64,000 bases of DNA from contig CAKMXJ010000002.1 of assembly GCA_928724745.1 (NCBI GenBank), positions 248,001 through 312,000 on the forward strand. Reading direction: 5' to 3'. A program made the translations under genes and the position numbers. Below, piece after piece: positions 17,973-28,357 of the stretch. How positions within the stretch are numbered: position 1 is the stretch's first letter; each line of letters begins with the position of its first letter. The notes below the pieces were generated by a model, which was given only the letters and a program-made list of their open reading frames with translations, was not told where the DNA came from and ran no database searches. This DNA comes from Anthracocystis setariae (lineage: Eukaryota; Basidiomycota; Ustilaginomycetes; Ustilaginales; Ustilaginaceae).

Positions 17973-20456
17973 ATGTCGCTGCCACCTCCACCGACTCACG
18001 CAAGGTATGCTGTCTCCACCCTCACCTTGGAACTTCCGCTCGATGCGCCCATCAAGCAGGACTCGAGCACGCCTTACACGTTCCAAGTCGACGGTGCATC
18101 CAAGGAAGTTCTCACCAACGACACGGTGCTGGTAACGCTCTACTACCCCGTAGAGCACTCCGAGGTCAGTTCCAATGGACGCTCGCTCGACTGGCTGGAC
18201 CCTCCAAAACTGCGCTCCATTGGTGGTCTTCTCAAGTATGCGGGCATCTCAAAATACCTCGCCCTGCCCATCCTTTTGCCTGCATACGGCGCCGTCTCTG
18301 CCAAGCTCCCCGTAGCTGTGGATGCACCTCTGGCTTCAGTGCCAAGCCAAGACGGCTTTCCTGTAGCTGTCTTCAGTCACGGTATGGGCGGCTCCCGAAC
18401 CACCTACTCGGCGTACTGCTCTTCGCTCGCCGGATCAGGCATCGTTGTAGCCGCCGTGGAGCACCGCGATGGTTCAGGTTCGTCGACCACCATCTACCAT
18501 CCAAATGGAAAGGATAGAGAGGCATCCAACGGAGGATTCTTCAAGTGGCTCACGGGAGGATCGAATAGCAATGTGGAAAACAAGATATACGTTCGCCCCA
18601 CTGAGATCGACGGCAGTCCTGAACTGATGGTCTTCCGCCGAGCTCAGGTAGAGATGCGTCGACAAGAAGTGCTTGCTGCTCTCAATGTCCTCTCCGACAT
18701 CAATGCGGGCAAAAGTGTCGTCGAAGTATGTACACGTGCGCACCTCGACGACGCAAAGGCACGCCAACATCGTTCACAGGTTCTCTCCGCTTTCAGCGGC
18801 AAGCTGTGCATGAAAGATCCGTGGCTGATCGGCCACAGCTTTGGCGGTGCAACCGCCATCCAGGCTTTACGTCGCACCGACTGCCCCTTCGCCCAGGCTC
18901 TGGTCCTGGATCCTTGGGTCGAGCCTGTCCCCATCACAGGTGCTGACGTGGTTCCGGTCAGCAAACCACTGTACATCATCAACAGCGAGGACTTCACTCA
19001 ATGGAAATCGCACATGCAAGATGTCACTACCATCTCGCGCGAGTCTCGAGCAGCTACGGGCGGCAAAGGCTGGCTCGTCACCATCGGCGCTGAAGGGACC
19101 GAGAAGACGGATGGCGCCACTGCGTCCGCCCCCTCTGCCGTTGCACCACCATCGAGGCTCGTGATCGTGCACGACATGTTCGGTACGCTCTTCAGTCTCA
19201 CGGCATGTATCGAGGCACTGATATCGCTATTCCCGGACCAGCTGCAGGCGTCCGATAAAGTGCCAGAGATCGTGCCGGAACTCGTGATCATGGATTGGTT
19301 CCACGGCGCACAGAGGGACTTCACCTACTCGAGCGTATGCGGCCAGTATAAGCCAATCGCAGAGGTCTTCAAAGGGACCCTTCCCCGTGTTCTTCTGCAA
19401 GCAGGCATTCTACCCAAGAATGACCAAGACAAGCAAGCGCTGACCCGAGCTGGCTCGTATGCGGATGGAGGAAAGGCAGAAGAGGCCCTGGAGAATCCAT
19501 TCGACCCTATCGTGGCCGAGACCATGATGGGCGCGCTCAAAAAGCTGCAGCCGCGACCAGGCATGGTGGATGCTCTCACAAAGATCTACCGAGACAGGGA
19601 TGGCAAGGGACGCCTTCCAGAAGGTGTCGACAAGGTCGATGTATGGGCCGCTACGAACGGCTCGCTTGCGCTTGGACGAGCGTCTTTCCTTCGCGTGCTT
19701 GGGGAGAGTGACGGAGCAGACCTCGATGGCGATGCCGCTCGATCCACACTCACGAAAGAGCAACAACGAATCGGGGCAGGCATCGGTCTGTTCAGTTGTG
19801 ACGAGATCGGCGTCGCCAAGCCGGATCCGAAAGTCTACGCTGAAGTCCTCCGCCGCATCCATGCTGAACCTATCGATCCTAACGCTGCCACAAAAGAGTA
19901 CCAAGGAATCTGGTTCGTGGCTTCGCACACGTGGGACACTTTCGCAGCCAAGCAGGCCGGCTTCCGAACTGCATGGGTCACGTACGAAGAGTTTTATTCT
20001 TGTGCCTCTGTCTACGGCACGCCTGATGTCGTTGGTCGCAATCTGGAAGAAGTGGCCGAGAAGATCCTGGCGTTTGAGCGCGAGCTTACGGCCAAGAATG
20101 ACAACAAAGCAGTGCAAGGCTGGACGTACCACAAGGAACAGCAGGTGCAAGAGATGAAGGCTAGTCAACACACGTCATTCTCCGACTTCCCCTTCCTGCT
20201 TCCTTCGATGTCCAAGTTCGTGGGCAGCGTGTCATCGAACTCGATTCTTCAGGTCAACAGTGCCATCACGCAGAGGATGATTCTAGAGGCTAAGAGGGAG
20301 GAGTCTGAAGGTGTCTTTTCCGGGCTCAAGGGCGACAAGGATTCCCGCGAATGGAGGATCTGGAAGGAGGGAAGGCCACGTCCGAGGACCCTGAAAGAAT
20401 CTGACATCGGAAGCGACGGCAACAGGTTGGGACGATTGGTTCTGCACGCTTCGTAG
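17973..20456 (+). CDS. PAF-acetylhydrolase-like lipase with nested HAD (haloacid dehalogenase-like) domain
   Basis: Continuous 827-codon frame from ATG 17973. Residues 1-~385 are a PAF-acetylhydrolase/plasma phospholipase A2-type alpha/beta hydrolase: FPVAVFSHGMGGSRTTYSAYC, VVAAVEHRDGS, nucleophile motif GHSFGG (Ser289) and LDPWVEP (Asp313). Residues ~395-715 are a haloacid-dehalogenase-like domain with all motifs in order: VHDMFGTLF (Asp401 nucleophile), ATNGS, AKPDPKVY (Lys) and FVASHTWDTFAAKQAGF. Then residue 733 is the His of SQHTSFSDFPFLL, matching the catalytic-His segment of PAF-acetylhydrolases, followed by the family's C-terminal helix. The HAD domain is thus inserted between lipase Asp and His, 420 residues apart instead of roughly 55. 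There is no signal peptide. Lipase substrates would be short-acyl phospholipids; the HAD substrate is unknown. The 17973 start is chosen for homology and context. Confidence 0.88.
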   Translation: MSLPPPPTHARYAVSTLTLELPLDAPIKQDSSTPYTFQVDGASKEVLTNDTVLVTLYYPVEHSEVSSNGRSLDWLDPPKLRSIGGLLKYAGISKYLALPILLPAYGAVSAKLPVAVDAPLASVPSQDGFPVAVFSHGMGGSRTTYSAYCSSLAGSGIVVAAVEHRDGSGSSTTIYHPNGKDREASNGGFFKWLTGGSNSNVENKIYVRPTEIDGSPELMVFRRAQVEMRRQEVLAALNVLSDINAGKSVVEVCTRAHLDDAKARQHRSQVLSAFSGKLCMKDPWLIGHSFGGATAIQALRRTDCPFAQALVLDPWVEPVPITGADVVPVSKPLYIINSEDFTQWKSHMQDVTTISRESRAATGGKGWLVTIGAEGTEKTDGATASAPSAVAPPSRLVIVHDMFGTLFSLTACIEALISLFPDQLQASDKVPEIVPELVIMDWFHGAQRDFTYSSVCGQYKPIAEVFKGTLPRVLLQAGILPKNDQDKQALTRAGSYADGGKAEEALENPFDPIVAETMMGALKKLQPRPGMVDALTKIYRDRDGKGRLPEGVDKVDVWAATNGSLALGRASFLRVLGESDGADLDGDAARSTLTKEQQRIGAGIGLFSCDEIGVAKPDPKVYAEVLRRIHAEPIDPNAATKEYQGIWFVASHTWDTFAAKQAGFRTAWVTYEEFYSCASVYGTPDVVGRNLEEVAEKILAFERELTAKNDNKAVQGWTYHKEQQVQEMKASQHTSFSDFPFLLPSMSKFVGSVSSNSILQVNSAITQRMILEAKREESEGVFSGLKGDKDSREWRIWKEGRPRPRTLKESDIGSDGNRLGRLVLHAS

Positions 20457-21022
20457 ATTCTCCTGCCACCTATAGATCTGTCTCCTTCGGTTAGTAGAAT
20501 GGAACGATTGAACACATGGATGGGAAGATGCCTTGGTTGCGGCAAAGCTAGATTCGGATCGGGAAGATCGGATGTGCGAGAGGACGGGTGAGTTTCCGAA
20601 TAAGATATCCGATACGGTTAGCGTAAAACGTAAATCGTGCAACAGCTTTTGACCCAATTTCCATGCTTCGGATTTCGCCGAAGAACCCTCAAGACGCAAC
20701 AGATGCTCAACTCGACCAACAATATGACTGACTGTCAAAGGCGTAAGAGTACTGAAGCGGAGAGAATGCTCACAATCGATGAGTAGGGAGCCAGCTTGGT
20801 GTTGTTTGTGGCGATGGGAGTGAGATTTTGGCGGTGGAGTATCAACACCTTTCGGGGTTTTGACCGGCGAGATTGCCTGACTTGGACACGCGGGGCTGGC
20901 ATCTTCCTGTCCGTCCTCACCCGGTTGCACCTAGTTCGGTCACCTACATCTGCGCAACCTCCTTCAGCCATCCCCCCTTTCCTCTTCCCCATCTCGGTCC
21001 TATCCCACTTTCACTTGAAAAT
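20457..21022. promoter_or_regulatory. Intergenic, lipase to allantoicase fusion
   Basis: 566 bases holding the lipase 3' end and the promoter of the allantoin-pathway gene. No GATA cluster, repeat or small gene was clear to me by eye. Confidence 0.3.
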
Positions 21023-23001
21023 ATGACGGCCATCCCTCTCGATCAGTTCGACGATGTCCTCGGCTCCACGTCCACCGAGATCTCCTCGGTCGCTCTTGGC
21101 GGTCGGATCCTCAGCACTTCCGACGAGTGGTTTGCGCCCGCCTCGTCCCTCCTCAAAGTGGGTCCTGCACCCTCTCTGAAAGGCCAATTCGGCCCCAAAG
21201 GTGCTCTCTTCGATGGTTGGGAGACGCGCCGTCACAACCCCACCTACGACTGGGTCATCCTCCGTCTCGGTCCTCAAGCAGGAGGTCGCATCAACGGCTT
21301 TGATGTCGACACGGCCAACTTCATCGGTAACGAAGCCCCCGAGATCTCGGTTCACGCACTCACCCTCACCCCCGAAGAGGAAGCCTCGATCGGTAACACG
21401 CTCGCCGAGAACGATCCAAGGTGGGAAACACTCGTGCCCGTTTCGCCCTGCGGACCTTCGCAGAGGCATCTGTTTGTCGTAGACGACGCCAAGAGGCAGA
21501 AGGTGTATACGCATGTCAAGCTGCACATGATCCCCGATGGAGGTATTGCTAGGTTCAGAGTGTACGGTGTGATCCCTCCGCCGCCTGTTGGACAGGGAGA
21601 GAGCGAGGTGGTTAGCAAGGAGGATGCCGCTTTCAACGTGCTCGATCTGGCTCATTGCTTGAACGGCGGTCGCGTGGTTTTCACCGACGACCAGCACTTT
21701 GGAATGGGCAGCAACATCCTGCTCCCAGGAAGGGGTAAGGATATGGGCGATGGTTGGGAGACTCGTCGATCTCGAGGAAAAGGACATTTCAACTGGGCTA
21801 TCGTCAAGCTGTAAGTTTCTCATCCCGCGCATCCCCCTCTCCCAGCAGCTCGTCTACGGCCAACTCATGATACTGACTACAACTTTCTCTCTCTGCTGCG
21901 ATTGCAGGGGCGAGGCTGGTTTCCTTTCGTACGCCGAAGTGGACACGGCGCACTTCCTTGGCAACTTCCCCGAGTCAACCGAGCTTCTCGGCACCGTTCA
22001 CAACGAGCCCAGCATCCCGTCGGCCGACGCGCAGTGGGTCACTCTGCTACCTCGCACCAAGCTCGGTCCCGGTCGCCGTCACTTTTTCGCTTTCGCCGAT
22101 GGCACTTGGGCGCCGTTCACTCATGTCATGGTCAAAATGCACCCGGATGGCGGCATCAAGCGTCTGCGCATCCATGGTCGTCGCGCTACGCCGCTCCTCG
22201 CTGCTCAAATCGCGCCCGCCGCCCTGCCCGCCGTGCCCGTGCCACAGGACATTCAGGATCCACTCCCCTCGGCCACTTCGGACCCGTTCGCACCGGTAAG
22301 TGCTGCCACCTCTCTCGCTCCGCACCCCTCTGCCACCGCCTGCTCTGGCGAGGCGAGGATCCTCGTCCACGGCAACTTGCTGCGCGCTGCGCCTTTGACC
22401 ACCGCCGCGTTCAGTCGGTATGGCGCGGTGATCGATGGACCGAGCGCAGCCAACCCGGACCAGGGCAAAGCGTTCAAGATCGTCAACCAGGGCACCGCAG
22501 AGAAGTACCTCAACTTGGCCGAGATCTTGAATCGCTACCCTGCCGACGCGGGCGCGAGGACGAATGTGCATGTGTACCGGTGTGAGCCCGCCAAGAGCAT
22601 GCCGTTTCAAGTCAAGTTGCTCGAGAGGCATAGATTCACCACGCAGGCGTTCATCCCAATGGTGTCCATCGGCGGTGCACAGCAGGGATACCTCGTCGTC
22701 GTCGCGCTCAATGGTCAAGGTACAATTCCCACCCCCCTCCCCCTTCACTCCGCACAATGTCGAGGTACACAGTGACTGACGCGTTTTGTTTTTTTTGTTC
22801 GCCTTTGCATGTACAGATGACAAGCCGGACTTGAACACACTGGGTGTGTTTTTGGCATCGACGGAACAGGCGATCCAGTACCACCCAGGTATCTGGCATC
22901 ATCCGATGATCGCTCTCGGGAAGCAGCCGACCGATTTTGCTTGCATTGTCAACGAGTCCGCCTCGCATCCCCAGCTCGATTGCGATGAGGTCCAAGTGTA
23001 A
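21023..23001 (+). CDS. Bifunctional allantoicase-ureidoglycolate lyase (DAL2-DAL3 fusion)
   Basis: Three exons, 21023-21810, 21908-22719 and 22817-23001, give 594 residues. Both introns are GT-AG and keep frame. Residues 1-~375 are allantoicase, with its two tandem repeats marked by DGWETRR at about 70 and again at about 248, each followed by W-[AV]-I-[VL]-[RK]-L-G. This enzyme splits allantoate to urea and ureidoglycolate. Residues ~410-594 are ureidoglycolate lyase (AllA/DAL3 family): FSRYGAVIDGP, RFTTQAFIPM, LNTLGVFLAS and the signature YHPGIWHHPMIAL. This enzyme converts ureidoglycolate to glyoxylate and urea. The fused enzymes catalyse consecutive steps of purine-nitrogen salvage. The last intron falls just before DDKPDLNTL and restores the conserved frame. 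It is usually two genes in other fungi; nitrogen-catabolite control is likely but unproven. Confidence 0.93.
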
Positions 23002-23027
23002 TCCTGTCCGTGCTGGCAATGCACAAG

Positions 23028-23708
23028 TTACAGTGTGATGGTGAGGATGGGTGATGAGGGGGTGGCGTCGTTGTAGTGTGGGTGGTTAGGGGCTAGACGG
23101 GTGGAGAGTTGGAATGATGTGGTCGAGGTAGCACGCAAGTAGATATCGTGTCTCCGTGATGTGGAAGCTATGTGAGTCCATTCGTGGGTTTGAGATTCAA
23201 GGGTGATCGTCTTTAAAGGTATTTGAGATGGGTCGATATTGTGTGTGACAAAGTCAAAGGTCATTTCGTCCTGAGTGAGCATCATGAGCCAACACATGGA
23301 GATGATGGCTACATTTGTGATGGCGAAGAACCAAGACATTGCGGTTCTTATGCTGTTGAACCAGGTACATGCCTGCGGTAGGGTGGAGAGTATGGTGGAT
23401 GTGAGGAGGAGGTTGAAGATGGTTTGAATACCGGTGGGGGTGAGGATGGTTTTGTGCTGGATAGAGTGGGTGAAGGTTTGCTGGGTGGTGCAGAGACGTA
23501 GTGCGCATGCATGCTGGACAGTGATGCTTCGATTCGAGAGGCAAGCGAAGGTGACGATACTCGCAACCAGTTCCAACAAGATCAACCCCGGTAATTTTCG
23601 TGGCAGCTGCGGAACCACGGAGAACGCCAACACAACAACGATCCCAGCCAAGCCATACAGGTGATACCCCCAATATGGCTCGACAGGTGTGATCACCGGT
23701 CTCTTCAT
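23028..23708 (-). CDS. Hypothetical multi-pass membrane protein
   Basis: Single frame of 226 residues from ATG 23708; family not recognised. Four hydrophobic stretches are visible: YGLAGIVVVLAFSVVP (~18-33), LPGLILLELVASIVTFACL (~39-57), IFNLLLTSTILSTLP (~96-110) and WFFAITNVAIISMCWLMML (~125-143). A polar C-terminal tail of about 80 residues follows. A possible 3' splice site (TTCAG) directly precedes the ATG, so an upstream exon may exist. It is convergent with the allantoicase fusion, only 26 bases between stop codons. Absence of known motifs makes this a lineage-specific candidate. Confidence 0.5.
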   Translation of the reverse strand: MKRPVITPVEPYWGYHLYGLAGIVVVLAFSVVPQLPRKLPGLILLELVASIVTFACLSNRSITVQHACALRLCTTQQTFTHSIQHKTILTPTGIQTIFNLLLTSTILSTLPQACTWFNSIRTAMSWFFAITNVAIISMCWLMMLTQDEMTFDFVTHNIDPSQIPLKTITLESQTHEWTHIASTSRRHDIYLRATSTTSFQLSTRLAPNHPHYNDATPSSPILTITL

Positions 23709-24183
23709 CCTGAATCGTGGTCAACGATGATGGTTGTCTAGTTAGCATCAAGTGCCGGAAGATGTGGAAGTGAGGTGCTCCGTGCATCCCAATTCTTCCT
23801 GTCAAAGCAACACCCAAAAAATATGGTAAAAAAAATCCGCCGGAAATTGATGTCCAGAAATCACAGATCTTCATCCCATCTTGCTCAAAGAGCAAGACAT
23901 GTACCAGCCATCTTTAACACGAACGTCATGGGATAAAAGCTTTATAAGACTATAGGCTACCTTCAGAAAGCCCTAGTGACGACATAAGGTCACAGCAATA
24001 GAAAAGGCATTCTCACACCAGAGAGCCCCAGACCTGTAAACGAGAATGCTCTCGGATGCCCCTCCGGCCAGCAAAGATGTATATTGCCAAGTGATGATGC
24101 TACTCCTTGCGAGCTGGCTGCGAACATCCCACAACCGAGTGCTCGTACTACTTCGTTAACCAGTATCGGCCGTCACCTCCGCC
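23709..24183. other. Intergenic, membrane protein to ERT1-like gene
   Basis: 475 bases between the membrane-protein start and the 3' end of the ERT1-like gene, both on the minus strand. It should contain the former's promoter and the latter's 3' UTR. A-rich runs near 23815-23835; nothing else supported. Confidence 0.3.
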
Positions 24184-26367
24184 TCAAGACAGGATGGGAA
24201 GGAACTGCAAGGTCGCAAACAAAACACCAAAGCCACATCAAAGTCAGTTTCATGATCTCCTCGCTCTCTTTTTCAACTCGATACTTACGTTACCCACAAC
24301 CAGACTCGGCAGGTCAAAGATATCCCTCTTGATCGTAAAGCTCCATGCACACGGTACGAGCTTGCCGTCCGGCTTGACGAGTGTGCACGTCGTCATAACG
24401 CTCTGAGTCGTGTTCTCGAACGCATGGCCTGCAAACTTCTCCCAATAATCCAGCGTCGAGTTCTTGTCCATGAACTCGTATATCCTTCTCCCCATCAGCT
24501 GCTCCCTACTCCACTGCGTCAGCATGCAAAACTCGGCTCCGACTACGCAGATCTCACACGTCCTGCGCCACACCACCGTCGGCGTACCACTGAAAGAGAT
24601 GAGCTTTTCAAACTCGAGCATGGTACGCTGGAACGAGCGCTCCACAAAGATCTCGTCCTCCTCCGTCAGCGCCATCTGCAGCGCGATCAGCGAGGGTCGG
24701 AAGATGGCAAGCGCGCGCACGATGCGTAGCACGTCGGCCTTCTCAAACTTGGACGTGACGTACTTGATCAAGAAGTGGTAACCCTCCGGGTAAGGGAAGG
24801 GAGCCGTGTTGTCGCGGTAGGTTTTGGCGATGCGAGCGCGCCAGATGCTGTCCTGCTGTTGACGAGCGACGCGACGTGATGCGATGGCCTTGTTGATTTC
24901 GGCTACAGGCTCGTTTGATGTCGAGCGTTGCGAAGACGAGCCGAGATCGACCTGATATGCTGCAGCACCGCTCGTGGTGCCCTGTTGCGCCTGGACATCT
25001 GCGAGCAGTGATGGCTCTTCCATCAATGTCGGTTTCGGACTGGGCACTTCGAGTGCATTGAATTCACCTCCTTCCACTTCTTGCAATCCCGTGCTGGGCT
25101 GGCCCTCGACATACGGCCCCATCCCGGCAGTATCGCTGTAGGTCGCTGCCGCTGTGTCCATCCCCCCGGCCCCCGGAACCTGATCCTGCATACCGTTCAA
25201 TATTGCGTCCAATCCGCCACTTGCAATGTTCCATCCATCCATCACCCCGACCGCGGGCGAAGTCTGCAAGTCTGGGCTTGCTCCCGTTGGCCCTAACAGT
25301 TGAAGGTCGGTTCCGTTCAACATGGACGAAAGGATCGAGTACTCTAAACTTGTTGCCTCGCTGCCAAAGTTATGTGTCGACGCGTCGAATGAAAGATCGA
25401 ACGGTGCGCCAGCATTGGCACTTGAGGTAGGCACATCGGCCCCGGAAGAAGAATCGAGGTTGGTGTTCGAGAGATAGTCGTGCGTATGATCGTGCGCGTG
25501 TGGTGACGGTCCATGTCCCGATGAGCTCGGCGTAGGTACACTGCCGACACTTGCGACCTGATCTAGGATGCTGCTAACGGCTTTGTCCGGCGACGCTGAC
25601 TGCGCTGGCTGGTTCGCTTCCGCCTGTACTGCTTGTGGTTGTGATGGCGGCTTTGATGCTCCCTTTTGCTGCTGCGCGGCTTGCTTGGCTGCCTTCTTGG
25701 CTTGCTTTTGCCGCTTGAGCTCTTCCAACTCGTCATCATCGAGCAGATACTTTGCCTTCTTCCTGTGTCCATCCATGCAGGAATTGGCCAGTCCCTTTTT
25801 GACACACCTCTGGCATGGTCTGGAATCGTCGCAGGTCAAATGAGCTTTTTGGCAATGCAGACATGCTCTGTTGGCCTTCTTCCTCTTGCCCGATTGCTTG
25901 GCTGCTGATCCACCGGCTCCGGGAGTGCTCGCCGCAGAAGAAGCACCCGAGGGCTTGCTTGGTGTCGAGGCGATCGGCCTGGTTGTCAGATCGACCTCCC
26001 TTTTCAACGGCGAATTTGCTTTGTTCGCAACTGCTTTGGAAGCAGGCGAGGCTGCACTCGAATACAAACTCTGGTTCAGCATTGCGCCGCCACTGCTGCC
26101 TGACCTGGCGTTGAAGTTGGACGAAGAGGTAGAAGGTGTCGATGTTGGCTTGTTTGGAGCTGCACTGGAGCTGGCAGGAGGGCTCGAGGCTAGAGCGGCG
26201 AGGGTGGATGCAGCAGCGTGCGAAGCCGGACTTTGCTGTCGCTGTGAGTTGGTGGTATGCGGATGGGGCGGGAGTGGGTAGTTTGACGTTGCGGACGAGA
26301 TGGAGGACGAGGAAGAAGAGGAAGGACGCGGCGGTTGGGCCGAGTTGTTGCCGTTTGCACTGGACAT
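24184..26367 (-). CDS. ERT1: Zn2Cys6/PAS transcription regulator, ERT1-like (gluconeogenesis/ethanol-response regulator)
   Basis: 699 residues in two exons, 24289-26367 and a 21-base terminal exon 24184-24204. The main reading frame runs on to an unrelated tail, but a GTAAGT donor at 24288 and TTGCAG acceptor ending at 24205 yield GN-FLPILS-stop, matching the short hydrophobic end expected for this family. The zinc cluster is C-x2-C-x6-C-x5-C-x2-C-x6-C (ACLHCQKAHLTCDDSRPCQRC and following), preceded by GKRKKANR. A C-terminal PAS domain (about 590-690) contains WRRTCEICVVGAEFCMLTQWS and GRRIYEFMD. The first 150 residues and the middle are Ser/Pro/Gln/Ala-rich. Relatives activate gluconeogenic genes and respond to non-fermentable carbon. 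The start at 26367 opens the low-complexity head; family assignment is strong, target genes are inferred. Confidence 0.9.
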
Positions 26368-27302
26368 AACGGAGAAATGTCCGTGCTCTTGGCGCCTAGA
26401 TCTTGCCGACAGAGCGTTTGTGACAACGGCGTTGCAAGTGGCGTAGGTGATTGTGGAAAGATGAAAGCGTGTCCTCGACCGTCGGCAACAGTACTGCACG
26501 GTTGCAATGTGCTGTAGAGCAAGAGAATGCCTTGAACTGATGAGCGAAACGTGCCTTGAACGACGACGACTCTGTTAGGATAGAAGCATGGAAGTGGAGC
26601 GGGCTTAAGGTAGAAAGAATAGGGCTGCGATGGGCGAAAGTGACTCGCTCGCGTGCTCACTTGCTCGCTCGCGGCAAGCAAATGGGCCGTATACCGCTGT
26701 ACTTGGCCAAATGCAGTCCGGTCAGCGATTCGCGGACCGCGGATGCTCACACTCAGAATTGCCGCTGCATACCACAGCCAAAAGAAAGAAAAAAAAAACC
26801 CCTCTCAAACTGTTAAGGTGCATCCACGGACAATTTAAACAAATTTAATGGTTCTGCGAGAAGTGTGCTGGCGAATTTCATGTCTCAGTTGGTGGTGTGT
26901 TGCATTTTATTGGCTCTGGACCTCTGAGAGCAGCATGTCGTGACATCTTGCTCTGATGAGCAGAACGTCATTTCACACGATTGTGCCTGTTTCCATGTGT
27001 CAATATGGTCTGTCAAAAGTGCAGAGGATGGCTCGCAAAACGCTTTGGATGTTACTGTGAGATGAGACTGGCTCTTGCTGCGATCATGATCCGGGAAGAG
27101 GTCGATAGGAACTAAAGATACAATACATTGAATACATGCTGAAAGGGCAGCTTCTCGTTGAACGACACATGGATCCGAACGCTTAATGCGACAGTCAGAA
27201 GCTACGGCCGGATCGATATACAGTGACGGTATCTGATGAGAGCTTGTGCGGAGGTTTTCATCGTGACACCGTCTTGAAGATGTCCCTGGAAGTAGAAGCG
27301 AG
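26368..27302. promoter_or_regulatory. Intergenic, ERT1-like promoter and SFT2 3' flank
   Basis: About 935 bases upstream of the ERT1-like start. An A-rich tract lies near 26778-26802. No gene, tRNA or repeat supported. Confidence 0.3.
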
Positions 27303-27974
27303 TTAGAAGAGCCTGCTGAACATGCTCTTGATGAAGTCGATACACCACGGGATGTAGCTCAACGAGTAGAGCAAGAAGGCCACGCTACATTGTTAGCAGC
27401 GGAACAGCATCAAAGAAAAGAAGGAAAGAAAGAAAGCAAGATGTCATCGTCAGTGGCCTGCTTTGCCTTCTCTTTCGCATACAAGCCCAACTACTTACTA
27501 TAGCACGATCACGAAAACGATGGCCAGCACGGTGCTCTTGATCGCAAACACACTGACCCAAACCATGATAAACGCCACGATCATCACCGCGGTAAACGCG
27601 ATCCTAACGGGCTTGAACATCTGCTGGAACTGCTTGATAAAACCGATCAAAAACCCGGTCCCTGTCAACGACACCACCACGCCGACCGAATACAGAATCA
27701 CGAAAATCGTCCAACTCCCCGTCGTCAACAGCACCGTTCCGAGCAACGAGATCACAAAACCACCCAACATACACGCCACGAACCCCATGATCCTCTGCTG
27801 CCGCGTCAGCTCGATGCCGAACGTGGACGAGAATGCATCGCTCTCGCCCGTCAGCTCGCCGCCAAAGTTCTTGATCTGCTGCGTGTCCATGTTGATCCAT
27901 CGTGACGAGCCTGTGTTGGCGAACGGATTGGCAGACGCCGAACCCGCTTTGTTGCTGCGCGAGAACCACGACAT
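27303..27974 (-). CDS. SFT2: Vesicle transport protein SFT2
   Basis: Four-helix Golgi membrane protein of the SFT2 family, which assists fusion of endosome-derived vesicles with the Golgi. Exons 27499-27974 and 27303-27384 give 185 residues; the intron has a GTAAGT donor and a TAG acceptor. Helices run from about 75 (IMGFVACMLGGFVISLLGTVLL) through WTIFVILYSVGVVVSLTGTG and VRIAFTAVMIVAFIMVWVSV to the junction-spanning AIVFVIVLYVAFLLYSLSYIP. The conserved YSLSYIP segment comes from exon 2, which confirms the splice. Exon 1 ends in TA immediately before GT, so an unspliced message meets TAG at the junction and loses the last helix. The intron has GA-rich repeats near 27412-27441. Confidence 0.92.
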
Positions 27975-28357
27975 CGTTGCGATACTTCCACGTACTGTAA
28001 AGTGACTACGCCAATGCTGGTTGGGTGGTGGTGGTGGTGGTGGTGGAGGAGAATTCCACGCTCCGACCATGCAGCTGGAAAGGACCCTTTTTTCCATTCG
28101 TGCTTCCCTCGGTCTTGCACGTCTGGCAGATCCCCTTTCTGTGGCTTGAGCCGTGCCGTGTTCCGGAATCCTCTGCTTGACTGTCGCGTACCTCGCAGCA
28201 CCCCACACAAGCAAGTGCTGGCCGTGCCAAAATTATTCACGCAGGAACCCGCTTTCTCAGGAACACCTTCATACGTGTACTTCCATATCCAGGATAAGTT
28301 AGTCTACATGTACCCTTTTATTGAATCTGTACGATAATGATGCGAATGTGACGAATG
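27975..28357. promoter_or_regulatory. SFT2 promoter region
   Basis: 383 bases between the SFT2 start and the CoA-transferase stop, both minus strand. It contains a (GGT)7 microsatellite at 28024-28044 close to the SFT2 start, in the likely 5' leader. Confidence 0.4.
28024..28044. repeat. (GGT)7 trinucleotide microsatellite
   Basis: Seven uninterrupted GGT units (ACC on the transcribed-sense strand of SFT2), 50 bases upstream of the SFT2 start. Confidence 0.9.
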
